Assembly (NCBI GenBank): GCA_027563935.2
Contig: CM050449.1
Location: 82,801,178 to 82,865,177, forward strand
Direction: 5' to 3'
From: Costus lasius
Taxonomy: Eukaryota > Streptophyta > Magnoliopsida > Zingiberales > Costaceae
Length of the DNA stretch: 64,000 nt
Below are positions 40,501 to 47,462 of this stretch, in pieces. The stretch's first letter is position 1. Each line of letters starts with the position of its first letter. The position numbers and the translations under genes are program-made. The notes under the pieces were generated by a model, which searched no databases, had not been told where the DNA came from, and saw only the letters and a program-made list of their open reading frames with translations.

Positions 40501-43500
40501 GGGCCTTGTCCGCGGTGGTGGACTTTTTAGGGCAATCGCGTGACAGATGGCCCGGCTGGAGTCAATTGTAACAGTTGACGCGACCCGGCAGGCTGACAAG
40601 TGGGGCCTTCCCCCTCTCTTCCCAAGTGGGGCGAGAAGGTAGGGCACCGGGGGTTGAACGCCTAGGGGAGTGATGGGCCGCAGGCGCGGGCCATGGGTCA
40701 GAACGAGGCTCGTGGCGCTCGGGTCAAGGGTGGGCGTGAGGAGGTCCGCCGAAAGGAGGGCGCCTAGGGGGTCCAGACTCGCTGTGCCTAGCCGTAGCCC
40801 TAAGATCATGCTCGATATCGCGAGCGCGCTAGAAGGTTTGGTCGAAGGTCTCTGAGCTATATGTAGGCAGGGTGCGTCGGATATCTGCGCGGAGGCCATT
40901 CCGAAACTTTGACAAGACTAACTCGGGGTCCTCCTGCAAATTACACCGGAGTTGTAGTGTCTCGAAGGTGAGGCGATACTCCTCAACGGTACTCGATCCC
41001 TGGTGTAGGCTACTATACTGATCAAGTAGACGCTGCCTATAGGAAGTGGGTACGTATCGCTCGCGGAGGCGATACCTCATTTCTTCCCATGTGGTGATGG
41101 GAGGAAGCACATTCTGGCGCTCCACGTTTGCCCAATGCAAACCCGCAGGGCCCTCGAGCAAGGTGCGCACATACCGAACGCGTGCGTCGGGATGCAAGTT
41201 ACTAAGGTCAAAGTAGGAATCGATGGACGCGACCCAATCGAGGAATTGTGATGGATCAAGACCACCCACAAAGGGCGCGGGGGTGTGCCGAATGAAGCGG
41301 TGGATATCGTCCTCCAAGCGAGGGCACTCGACATGGTGTCGGGCCGGGGCTCTTTGCCCGGTCCAAGCGTGCCCAAAGTGACCGTTAGATTGGGGCCCTT
41401 GTGCGGCCCACATGTCATCCTCGTCCAAGGGCTCGTATCCATAACCGAGGTCCCCTGGGCCTCATGAGGCCGTAGGTGACCTGACTCATCTTCAAAGACT
41501 CGCGGCCGCGGAGGCGCAGTCATCGGAGGGAACTCTCTAGTAGGTGGGGCTGGGTTTGCAGACGGAGGCGGGTTAACCGGGTTGGAGTGCCTAGGCTCCG
41601 ATGGCTCAGGGCGACTTGCGAGGGTATGAATCCCAGCTATAATTTGCTGAAACATCGCGCTTGTATTCCCTTCGTGGGATTCTAAGCGCGCGGACAATGC
41701 ATCCAACTTGGCGTCTAAACGCGCTTCTAGCGCAGCAAACGACTCTAAATGGGTTCTACTCCCTTCCGAGGGTTGGACCGATACTTGGGTTTCTGGAATG
41801 GTTTTCGGATATTGGGACGACATAACTTGTGATCGTGTAGTCACCATGCACAAATCGAGGCACCGGCCTCGACCCGGAAACTCTGAAGGCGAAGCTCCTC
41901 TTCGACTTCTACAATGCTGGAGGCTCTCAGCTCACCAGGAGTACTCTAACACCAAGAGAACTAAGGGAGAATGCTGGCCAGCCCCTCTCTTTTATAAGAT
42001 AAGGAGGGGTAAACAAAATAAAAAGGACAGCATCTCAACAACTAACAACTAAAAAATGGTCAAGCTGCCACAAAAAGACAATAGAATAAAATCCTACCAA
42101 CTACCATCTACTCCTGCAGGGGCGCAGGCCCTTTGCGTCTTCAGCGTACGAGGTGGTTGCTACGACGGTTAGACGCTCTAGGAACATATCGCGACAAAGC
42201 AGCAGAATTTCGAAGTACTGAGCTGCGTAACAATCGTTGCGGCCTTCTCTTGGGCCGTGTTGCTGATGTAGTTGTGAGGCCCATCTGGAATTGGACTCTT
42301 CGGGGATTGGCTGGTAGCGTCCTTGGGCCGGATTACTTCGGTGTGGATGGAGAGTGGGCTGATAGCACCCACGAAGCGGTTCGGTGGGTGAGATGGGCGT
42401 TGGGATCGCCGAATAACCACCTTGTTGGGCTCCTTTGGGTCTTCATGAGGTGGAGCAACATGGTAGGGTGGGTTGTATAAGTCAAAGTGGGGTCGTCGGG
42501 GCAATTATGCAGCTTCGGGTAACTGTCTGCAGGAACCACGGGACGTGGCTTTCGTCGCTGGGTGACCCGAGGAACATTCTGTGGAAAACTGTCCGCAGGA
42601 GTCACGGGGCGTGACTTTCGTCGCTGGGTGACCCGAGGAACATTCTGTGGGATTTCCGACTTGTGCATGTGGTGCCGCTTTCGATTCTGAAATTTCGTCG
42701 GGGAGTCGCCTGCAGAAGTCACGGGGCGTGACTTTCGTCGATGGGTGACCCCAGGAACTTTCTATGGAAAATCGGACTTGAGCACCCGGTAGTCGTCTGC
42801 AGGATCCACGAGGCGAGGTTACCGTCGCTGGGTGCCCCGAGGAACTTTCTGTGGAAAATCGGTCTTGTGCATGTGAAGTCACTGCTGATTCAGGTGGCTA
42901 TCTGCAGGAACCACGGGGCGTGGCTTTCGTCGCTGGATGACCCGAGGAACTTTCTGTGGAAAATTTTTGGGGCCTCAATGGGGCCAGATCTTCTCCTTCT
43001 TTCATGTCGAATGCTCCTGCATCACTTTCCCTTGGACTTGTTGCCTTTACGTGTGCTAAAGTGCATCTTTCACATGTGTTTCATATTTCCTGAGCAATCT
43101 AAATGCTGATATACTATTCATCCCTTCCTAATTCTATTACTTTTGTTTATTTATCATCTCAATTTCATTCTCTTTTTGCTATTTTTGTTTTCTTATTACT
43201 TCTAAAAAAGATTTGAAAAACCAGCACCGGTATATGTTAGTGTCAGTGTCGGTAGCACTGGTACACAAGATTTATAATATGTCTAATCAACAAATGTTTG
43301 CTTGATTAGGACTCCATACTTGGACTTTGAACCTCAGCCTTTTGGTGTTTATTTAATTTCTTGCTGATGGGTGTTTAAATATAATCTGGATGATTATAAG
43401 CCTACCAATTTGCTAAAGGTATCATTCAATATTATAATATTGTATATTAATTTATGTTCTATTAATTAGAGTTTGGTAATGTTTTAGTTAGATGCCAAGA

Positions 43501-46500
43501 ACACCTTTCTTTAATGATTTCTCTCAAAAAATTTATGTGGAGCAATGTCTAGTTACATTGTTTACTGAGGAAGATTTGCAAACTTAACAATACCTTTGAT
43601 GGCCTCAGACAAGTCAGGATCTTGGTTTGAAATTATTACTAAAATTATTTAGGTGGTTGCATTCAAATGTAGAAAGATAGATCTTTCCATTTTAAAGGGC
43701 ATTCTTTGCTGGTGTTAATACTTCAGATCTATATTTTCACAATAATTTTTTTATAAGAATGGTATGAAGTCATCATGAGACTCATTTTATTATGAAATAT
43801 TGTTACCCATGATGTTTATTTTGAGATTCAAATCACCTACAATGTTGAAAGTGTCGTTCTTATATAAATGAATTATGTTATCAATTTGTTTGAAGTTGAT
43901 TTGCTTGTGTGTAAGCTGATGATTACCCTATAGAATCTCAATTGTCAAATGAATCTAACGATAGTGATGGTTGTCCATAGTATTGATGATTTTTGTACAA
44001 AAGAAAATTAGCTTGTTGTAATACCATAGTATTTCTTTGCTTTTGAAATTGAGAGTCAAATTATGCACAAACCTAAGGTATAGGAATATCTTTTGAGAAT
44101 TTTGCACTGTATCAAGAAAAGTCTACGAAACGATCTATAGTGGAAGAAAAAGTGTTCTCAACTTCTATGATTTTAACTATACAAGATGAGTCATGAATAG
44201 TAAATCCAGTTTATGTTGTTGCATCTATGTTAAGAGAAATTTGGTTATATTGAAAAGTAAAAAACTAGAATGTTGTTGTTATATAAAGTTATGAAGTTGG
44301 GTATTATGCTGTACATAGCTCATTCAATAGTGTGATAGTTGAAACCTTAAGAGTTTGATTTTTTTTTCTTTTCAACTAATTTTGACGAAGTTTGACATTA
44401 TAAGCAGTTTAATTTTCTTCAAAATATTAGACTATCACTTCATTGGCATGTAAATGTAGATTTTCATCAAATCTCTTAGGCCGTGTATACAAGAGAGGAA
44501 AAGGAAGAGAAAAAGGAGAGAAAGGAAAATATTTTTGATTTTCCTTTGTATATCAGAACAGAAAGAAAAATTTAGGAAGGAAATTTTTTTAGTTTTCCTT
44601 CCAAACTCAATACCTCCAAATTGGAAGGAAAACTATATTTTTCTCTTCCATCCATTTTCCTTCTAATTTTTCTTTTCCATTCATTTTCCTTCTATTTTCT
44701 ATCCTCACTTGTATACACAGTGTTAGGTTAACTTGGTTTGGTACTCATTGTAACAAGATTGACATGATATATATCACATCACTTAAAGAATTAAACTAAT
44801 AACACTTTCACCAGAACTCTTAGGTTAATTTGGTTTGAAAATCATCGTAACAAAATCGACATGACATTAGTTATTAGATAGATGACCATTTTAGAGTTAG
44901 TTTTCAGTGTATTAGTTATTAGAAAAAATTTTATATTCTTTTATTTCATGTCTCATATTTTATCTATCTTTTCGTTAAAAAAGACTGATCAATTGACTTT
45001 AATTGCATTTTGCCACCAATCTAATTATGTCATCCCTTAAATCTTCTACTCTCCATTATTGCCACCAATCTAGCTTTATCATCCCTTAATATTGTTGTAG
45101 AATCACTCTTATGTTTTCTTTTGACACTCATTTTTTGATGAAACATTACTTCATTCCATTGTCTCATTACTGTCTGTCATATGCATCCACGTTTTCCATT
45201 GGCTTGTCAGGCATAATTGTTGTATAACAATCATTCCCATACCGTTCATGCTCTAAATACTAGGGTAAATCCTGTTTCTTTAACTTTGCATAATTCTTGT
45301 TAACCTATATTTGCAACAGTAATTAATAACCAAAATATTTTAATGTTGGAAGATAAATAATCATGAACATATACATCATGTAAAGCACACCAATATCTTT
45401 GAAGGATACTAATGTATTGGTGCATCAACTATTTCTAATATAGAATCTCATCCTAATCTAGAATCTCTTTATTTTCATAATTTTTATTAAGCTTTTAATT
45501 AATATATTTTATTTTAATTGAATTTTATTATAATTAAGTCACCTAGTAGTTCAAAATTTCGACTACAAATTTCCAACTTCATGCATTCAAATGAGTTCGA
45601 GATTGTATATTTTTCTCCACTAGACCAACACATCTTATTGCATATAAAGTCTAAATTGCTTTTCTAGATTCTTGAATTACAACATTTTGAAAACCAGTCC
45701 ATTTGTACCGGTTTGATCAAGACCAATAGTGGAACCAAGCAGTGAAGTAGAATGGAGTAGGAAGAGGAAGGAGGAGGGAAAGAAATTGGAGAAGAAGAAA
45801 ACTAGACCTAGTGGTGGAGGCGATCGTGAGCGGTGGAGGCAAAGGTGCCAGCAGGGCAGATGTGACGCAATGGCGGCAGAGGTGGACACTAGTACGTCCT
45901 TTTCTTTTTTTTCATCTTATTCTTCTTTCTCTTGCTTTGTTGCTCCACTCGGTTCTGCCGGTTTTTGATCAGTACAAATCGGTACGTACTAGTCCAAGCT
46001 TAGACCTAGAGTCGTACACAGACCAGCTTTTGGAACCCAATGAATTATATGCTATCTAAGTAGAAAGCAATACTATGTAGTATCTAATTAATATATATAA
46101 TAACAAAGAGGATGTTGCAATTTGTTTTATATATATATCAACAAAAATCATTTAATTTTACACATTTCCTTTTGGTTTGTGCTATTTTAATCTTTTAACG
46201 AAAGTTGAAAAAATAACTTCAAATAACCATGTAAAGCAGCCACTTATTTTCAGTAAATAGACCAATTTATAAACATTTTCCAAGGATTAATATTGTGATC
46301 AAAGGAGGAAGGAAGCTTATCCGTTGTCTTATGACTATACTTATGGGAATCATCTCATGTTTTCAAAAACAATTTTTTAAAGTTGAATCTCTTCTTATAG
46401 GAGAGCTGCAATATGAATTCACAGGCCTCACAAAAAACAAGAAAATTTTACATCTTTGCCCAATTTTTTTTGAAACTGTATTTTTAATTAATATTTTATT

Positions 46501-47259
46501 ATTTATCTTAATTTACCTCCAAATAACTTTAAAATTCTAGCGTTGTTTAAACTTCATTCAGTTAAATGATTACGATTGTTGTGTAAGTAGCACCAATAAT
46601 TAATGCTTATCATTATTGCTCGACTATAATGATCATTCTCATCGTGAACTTTTTCTTTACTTGAACCATGTGGATACGCTTTATGTCTATTTGGAGGCAA
46701 ATTGAAATGAGATCAGTATCTGCGGGATGGGGTGGGTAGTTTTTTGAACAATTGACTGGGATGGGGGGTTGAACTGTAACATTCCTAACTAATAGGGGCA
46801 ATGCAAATGTAGGAATTTTCATAAATACAGTTGTCTGAATTATACATGCATGCTTATTTTGTTGCACTGTGAGTTGTTTTGATGTCTTATCAAGTTTAAT
46901 CGCTAGAACAAAATCCATTCTATATTTTTATGATAATTATTTCTATAGTTGGAGAAGCCCAACAAGATACAATTAGGAAATTGGGAAGCTGATGTGCTGT
47001 CTCCGGAGCAACTGCAGTACGCAGCGACAGATGCTTTTGCGAGTTGGTATTTGCATAAGGTATTATACTACTCACGAACGTTCAACCGTCGTTCTATCTT
47101 GTATAAACAATTTTCTGCCAAGCAAAAAAAAACTTCATTCTTCTTTGACAGATCCTGAAGGGTTTCCCAGATGTAGGAATTTCAGAAGATGTAGGTAAAA
47201 CAAAGTGTATCACGGATGAGCAAGCTGATAGTCAAGTGAAATCTTGTCAAACTCATTGA
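16277..47259 (+). CDS. WEX: Werner-like 3'-5' exonuclease (WEX type), six exons
   Basis: Six exons with GT..AG boundaries give a 337-residue protein: 16277-16598, 27655-27834, 28042-28172, 28268-28429, 46949-47059, 47152-47259. Residues about 117-302 form a DEDDy exonuclease domain. Exo I is DIEW (D158, E160), exo II is GVSIANDAWK (D219), exo III is YAATDAFASW (Y289, D293). These four acids plus the Tyr are the expected metal-binding and catalytic set. The protein matches remembered Arabidopsis and rice WEX in FSGRIIY, HIIHSGIPP, KKWGLASL and LGNWEAD. Residues 1-110 are poorly conserved and basic. Family members degrade DNA 3'-5' and act in the nucleus in repair or recombination; partners are not visible here. 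The start chosen is the first in-frame ATG after the TATA candidate. Introns 1 (11.1 kb) and 4 (18.5 kb) are filled by transposons. All coding exons are intact, so the gene is likely functional if the long introns splice. Confidence 0.92.
16599..17474. other. WEX intron 1, 5' portion; no gene seen
   Basis: AT-rich intron sequence with no recognisable element or coding potential. Confidence 0.5.
17475..18060 (-). mobile_element. Deleted Ty3/gypsy remnant (protease piece and PBS)
   Basis: The - strand reads a PBS at 18046-18057 (TGGTATTAGAGC, one base off the iMet site) right after an LTR terminus at about 18061. A gypsy protease piece follows near 17683-17500, ending VWCDILPLDAFYL. At that point it fuses to a copy of the LTR's own U5 end (GCCCAACACG..., 17475-17500), so most of gag-pol and the 3' LTR were lost by recombination. 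Confidence 0.6.
18061..19692 (-). repeat. Inverted repeat arm 1 (LTR-derived)
   Basis: About 1.63 kb, the inverted counterpart of 24944-26574. Shared blocks include TGTTGGGCTAGCAAGATTAA at the outer end, GTCAAGTGAAATTATGCC in the middle and CTTCAAGTGGAACTA at the inner end, in the same order with small indels throughout. It acts as the 5' LTR of the remnant at 17475-18060. Contains a 13-base G run near 18811-18823. Confidence 0.85.
19811..19968 (-). repeat. Copia 3' LTR
   Basis: Nearly identical to 24585-24742. The first base on the - strand is C in place of the T of the terminal TG (position 19968). Confidence 0.9.
19976..20299 (-). pseudogene. Copia RNase H region
   Basis: Shows MLCDNQAAIFIANNPVFHER, TKHIEVDCHFI and VADIFTKSL, the C-terminal RNase H blocks of Ty1/copia polyproteins. 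Expected E residues and preceding blocks are partly lost to frame breaks. Confidence 0.85.
20550..21178 (-). pseudogene. Copia reverse transcriptase region
   Basis: Starts with MDVTNVFLYGDISEEVYMEQ and KSIYGLKQSPRVW. The catalytic YVDD box reads YVND, a loss of one catalytic Asp. Frame breaks occur near 20840; the next piece carries KLNYLSVTKPDISHAVG. A TAG at 21179-21181 separates it from the integrase frame, where Q is expected. Confidence 0.88.
21182..22246 (-). pseudogene. Copia integrase core and linker to RT
   Basis: Contains RSDNALEY (second catalytic Asp), SSQNGVTERKNRHLLDVART (catalytic Glu), FWSDAILTASFLINR and RVFGCLCFVH, the Ty1/copia integrase hallmarks. A divergent linker leads to the RT start. 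The zinc-binding HHCC part and protease further upstream (22247-23176) are recognisable only in pieces. Confidence 0.85.
23177..23959 (-). pseudogene. Copia gag with CCHC zinc knuckle
   Basis: N-terminal piece 23959-23642 (LWSQSVRLFL, WHRSDMAMLNLLLHNM) fits the UBN2-type copia gag fold. After a frame break, 23470-23177 carries an RG-rich tract and the knuckle CSHCGRSNHTPDRC. Nucleocapsid role known for the family; this copy is broken. Confidence 0.85.
24160..24188. repeat. GGGCGC hexanucleotide run in the copia leader
   Basis: About four tandem GGGCGC units between the PBS and gag, very GC-rich against an AT-rich background. Could form G-rich structures on the + strand. Confidence 0.8.
24573..24584 (-). 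other. Copia tRNA-iMet primer-binding site
   Basis: TGGTATCAGAGC on the - strand directly beside the 5' LTR (24585). Confidence 0.92.
24585..24742 (-). repeat. Copia 5' LTR
   Basis: 158 bp, begins TGTTAGAATGTGG on the - strand. Differs from the other LTR at only a few positions, so the insertion is fairly recent despite pol decay. Confidence 0.9.
24944..26574 (+). repeat. Inverted repeat arm 2 (LTR-derived)
   Basis: Same LTR family as 18061-19692 in the opposite orientation, ending on the + strand with CTCCCTCCTACATCA. No clear PBS follows, so it may be a solo or truncated LTR. Without the copia insertion the spacer between the arms is about 310 bp. Confidence 0.85.
26575..27654. mobile_element. 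WEX intron 1, 3' portion with a copia gag fragment
   Basis: On the + strand at about 26891-27104 a decayed frame begins MAMQGIWMPQGSHPIFEDEN and contains DYWGIKMKTLF and DLCEIVKEDFEE. This matches the start of gag in many plant copia elements. Two stops follow the LF. No LTRs were recognised around it. The intron ends at TTGCAG before exon 2. Confidence 0.65.
27655..27834 (+). CDS. WEX: WEX exon 2 (exo I)
   Basis: Residues 108-167 plus one base. Acceptor TTGCAG|GTAATT; the alternative acceptor TTCCAG at 27670 would give an immediate stop. Carries MLFSGRIIYC and the exo I motif FDIEW. Donor AAAG|GTTATT. Confidence 0.93.
28042..28172 (+). CDS. WEX: WEX exon 3
   Basis: Residues 168-211, with VMQICVENTTCYVMHIIHSG. 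Acceptor CTCTAG|GTGAAA, donor GTGAAA|GTAAGG (phase 0). Confidence 0.93.
28268..28429 (+). CDS. WEX: WEX exon 4 (exo II)
   Basis: Residues 212-265, VGVSIANDAWK through PKKWGLASLIEAITCKQ. Donor CAG|GTTTCT. Read-through into intron 4 meets a stop after nine codons, so an unspliced or prematurely polyadenylated transcript would lack exo III. Confidence 0.93.
28430..30359. other. WEX intron 4, 5' portion; no gene seen
   Basis: AT-rich, except for a GC-rich patch at about 29010-29150 with repeated CTTC/GCTTC and CCGGAC...GTCCGG words (ACCGGAACTGTAGTCCGGT forms an inverted repeat). Source of the patch unknown. Confidence 0.4.
30360..30840 (-). pseudogene. Copia reverse transcriptase/RNase H relic
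   Basis: The - strand translation, with stops, shows GLLVGKLIYLIVTRPLISYA, matching the plant copia block VGKLIYLTVTRPDISYA. The downstream part (about 30430-30480) has KVKKQNVLGRSSCEAK, matching SKKQNVVARSSAEAEY. Highly decayed, no LTRs seen. Confidence 0.65.
30870..31746 (-). pseudogene. hAT transposase relic (BED finger and DUF659-like core)
   Basis: The N-terminal piece (31746-31525) has KVECKHCEKRVNRGIYHFK, a BED-type zinc finger. Further on, with stops and frame changes, come SSYHETR, LYLMNGxIKEDDCFVNFW and THNVANYMVAGEMLIKK...PCVVHYTYLILDD. These match the hAT blocks in which the transposase binds ends and carries its catalytic core. It stops at about 30870, where the copia relic begins. 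Non-functional. Confidence 0.75.
31747..33195. other. WEX intron 4; no recognisable feature
   Basis: AT-rich. Short reading frames near 31915-32247 and 32426-32701 have no recognisable domains and no splice or promoter support. Confidence 0.4.
33196..34924 (-). mobile_element. Small gag-only LTR retroelement (TR-GAG-like)
   Basis: Direct repeats of about 155 bp (33196-33350 and 34772-34924) bound a 1.4-kb interior. On the - strand each starts TGTTACGGGCC, preceded by a polypurine tract (GAGAGGGGGGCAA) at the left copy. The interior holds only a decayed gypsy-type gag (about 33780-34070). No PBS or TSD could be confirmed. Confidence 0.7.
33780..34070 (-). pseudogene. Gypsy-type gag fragment
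   Basis: The - strand reads NRVELQGFDETDPE, WIAQVEQYFDIQGMS and VTVLDESYYEE pieces with stops between. The first two match the FDGxDPxGWIxxxExYF gag core of Ty3/gypsy elements. Confidence 0.65.
34925..35406. other. WEX intron 4; no recognisable feature
   Basis: AT-rich spacer between two LTR elements. No coding potential. Confidence 0.4.
35412..37109 (-). repeat. CRM 3' LTR (full length, 1.7 kb)
   Basis: Starts TGATGGAGCTACTG and ends GCTCCTGCATCA on the + strand. A candidate TATA motif on the - strand (CTTATAAAA) lies near 36078-36086. Contains five repeat units (36610-37050) that are translated in the element's pol frame. Confidence 0.88.
36335..37624 (-). pseudogene. CRM integrase C-terminus and LTR-overlapping extension
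   Basis: In frame with pol after one TAA. 37531-37140 is the integrase C-terminal part (FKLRPRYMGLYVVVRRIGS, NVANLLPFYGPLEEP). The frame crosses into the LTR at 37109 and encodes five copies of a roughly 21-residue unit (FSTESSSGHPATKVTPRDSC and variants) with linkers. After a second stop (36662-36664) it continues to 36335 with RRSQRPSHPPDRFVG. In CRM elements the pol C-terminus is known, from memory, to extend into the 3' LTR. I did not recognise a normal chromodomain here. Confidence 0.75.
36605..37080 (-). repeat. Five repeat units in the 3' LTR
   Basis: Core of about 66 bp, typified by GGGTGACCCGAGGAAC, at about 36610, 36676, 36782, 36881 and 36986, with 0-50-bp linkers. The same array lies in the other LTR at about 42520-42960. 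Confidence 0.85.
37625..40399 (-). pseudogene. CRM protease, reverse transcriptase, RNase H, integrase
   Basis: An open stretch of 924 codons, part of a longer gag-pol frame. Protease has IDGGSS (D at residue 36) and LLGRPW. RT has YRFPIPQLDD, FKTKNGLYEW and YFDDILIF. RNase H has EVACDASGTGIGG and YSDHQALSFL. Integrase has HAGGVAGHYG and YHPQTDGQTEVVNRSL. Signs of decay: a zinc-finger Cys is Tyr (HYGTC for HCGTC), the second catalytic Asp is His (VSHRD for VSDRD), and TAA replaces an expected Tyr codon at 37625-37627. The enzyme set would process, copy and integrate the element; integrase is inactive as read. Confidence 0.92.
40400..41853 (-). pseudogene. CRM gag and zinc knuckle, broken
   Basis: Starts MCMVTTRSQVMSSQ; the second Met (41847) is the likelier original start. 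The N-terminal frame is lost near 41445-41465, where a one-base shift in a G run moves to the frame carrying the capsid core (FVGGLDPSQFLDWVASIDSYF, TWEEMRYRLRERYVPTSYRQRL, SSTVEEYRLTFETL). Further stops are TAG at 40829-40831, TGA near 40726, and TGA at 40562-40564 exactly where the second Cys of the CCHC knuckle (NCYN, then LQPGHLSRDC) belongs. From the capsid core on, the frame is the same as pol, so this was one continuous gag-pol frame. Confidence 0.88.
41855..43024 (-). repeat. CRM 5' LTR, missing its U5 end
   Basis: Aligns to 35938-37109 of the other LTR, with scattered substitutions. The equivalent of 35412-35937, and with it the PBS and leader, is absent, so the LTR runs directly into the gag start at 41853. 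Includes the five-unit array and the translated frame, here broken by one different stop near 42505. Confidence 0.88.
43030..44472. other. WEX intron 4; no recognisable feature
   Basis: AT-rich sequence with no coding potential or repeat structure that I could recognise. Confidence 0.4.
44481..44719. mobile_element. Candidate MITE, hAT-like (239 bp)
   Basis: Terminal inverted repeats CCGTGTATACAAG and, reversed, TGTGTATACAAG. Flanked by 8-bp imperfect TSDs CTCTTAGG (44473-44480) and GTGTTAGG (44720-44727). The body is built of GGAAAA / TTTTCC tracts. No coding capacity. Confidence 0.65.
44728..46948. other. WEX intron 4, 3' portion; no gene seen
   Basis: AT-rich, with a GC-richer patch at about 45690-46015. 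That patch has ACCGGTTTGATCA-like words near one end and CGGTTTTTGATCAGTAC near the other, possibly a decayed small transposon. The intron ends at TTCTATAG before exon 5. Confidence 0.4.
46949..47059 (+). CDS. WEX: WEX exon 5 (exo III)
   Basis: Residues 266-302: LEKPNKIQLGNWEADVLS then QLQYAATDAFASWYLHK. Carries Y289 and D293 of the exo III motif. Donor AAG|GTATTA. It sits 18.5 kb from exon 4. Confidence 0.93.
47152..47259 (+). CDS. WEX: WEX exon 6 and stop
   Basis: Residues 303-337, ILKGFPDVG... to the TGA at 47257-47259. Acceptor TTTGACAG. The last 25 residues are poorly conserved in the family. Confidence 0.9.
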   Translation: MLKGFPDVGISEDVGKTKCITDEQADSQVKSCQTH

Positions 47260-47456
47260 AAACAAATGCCTTGTCACGCTCAAGCTCTCAGATGTCAAAT
47301 TAACCCCTTTCTTCTCTTAATTAGAAGATCTTAAGAGTTCACTCATTTAAATTTATAAGCTCAAGGTCAATTTAAGTTTGATGCTTTGTTAGCTCGATAA
47401 AGATAACTCAATTGCAAGTATAATCAAATTTTTGTCGGGTTGATTTAAATGTACGT

Positions 47457-47462
47457 AATAAA
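47457..47462 (+). terminator. Candidate WEX polyadenylation signal
   Basis: AATAAA about 200 bp after the stop codon, followed by a T-rich tract. Confidence 0.4.

Larger units (their letters stand above)
35412..43024 (-). mobile_element. CRM-clade chromovirus (Ty3/gypsy), complete but decayed
   Basis: A 7.6-kb element with a perfect 5-bp TSD, CTTTC (35407-35411, 43025-43029). LTRs begin TGATG and end CATCA. Order on the - strand is gag, zinc knuckle, protease, RT, RNase H, integrase, then a C-terminal extension running into the 3' LTR. The protease to integrase sequence is CRM-like (VWCDVAAMDVAHILLGRPW; VVDRFSKMAHFIPC). The 5' LTR side lost about 0.5 kb of U5 together with the PBS and leader, so LTR sequence abuts gag. 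There are several nonsense codons and one frameshift. It lies antisense in WEX intron 4. CRM elements usually target centromeres; this copy is in a gene. Confidence 0.93.

Noticed and set aside
40562..40831. gag-pol readthrough recoding
   Set aside because: Three stops plus a frameshift and mutated integrase residues indicate decay; kept only as a low-interest finding.
38056..40855. Several + strand frames of 60-120 codons
   Set aside because: Shadows of the conserved - strand chromovirus gag-pol.
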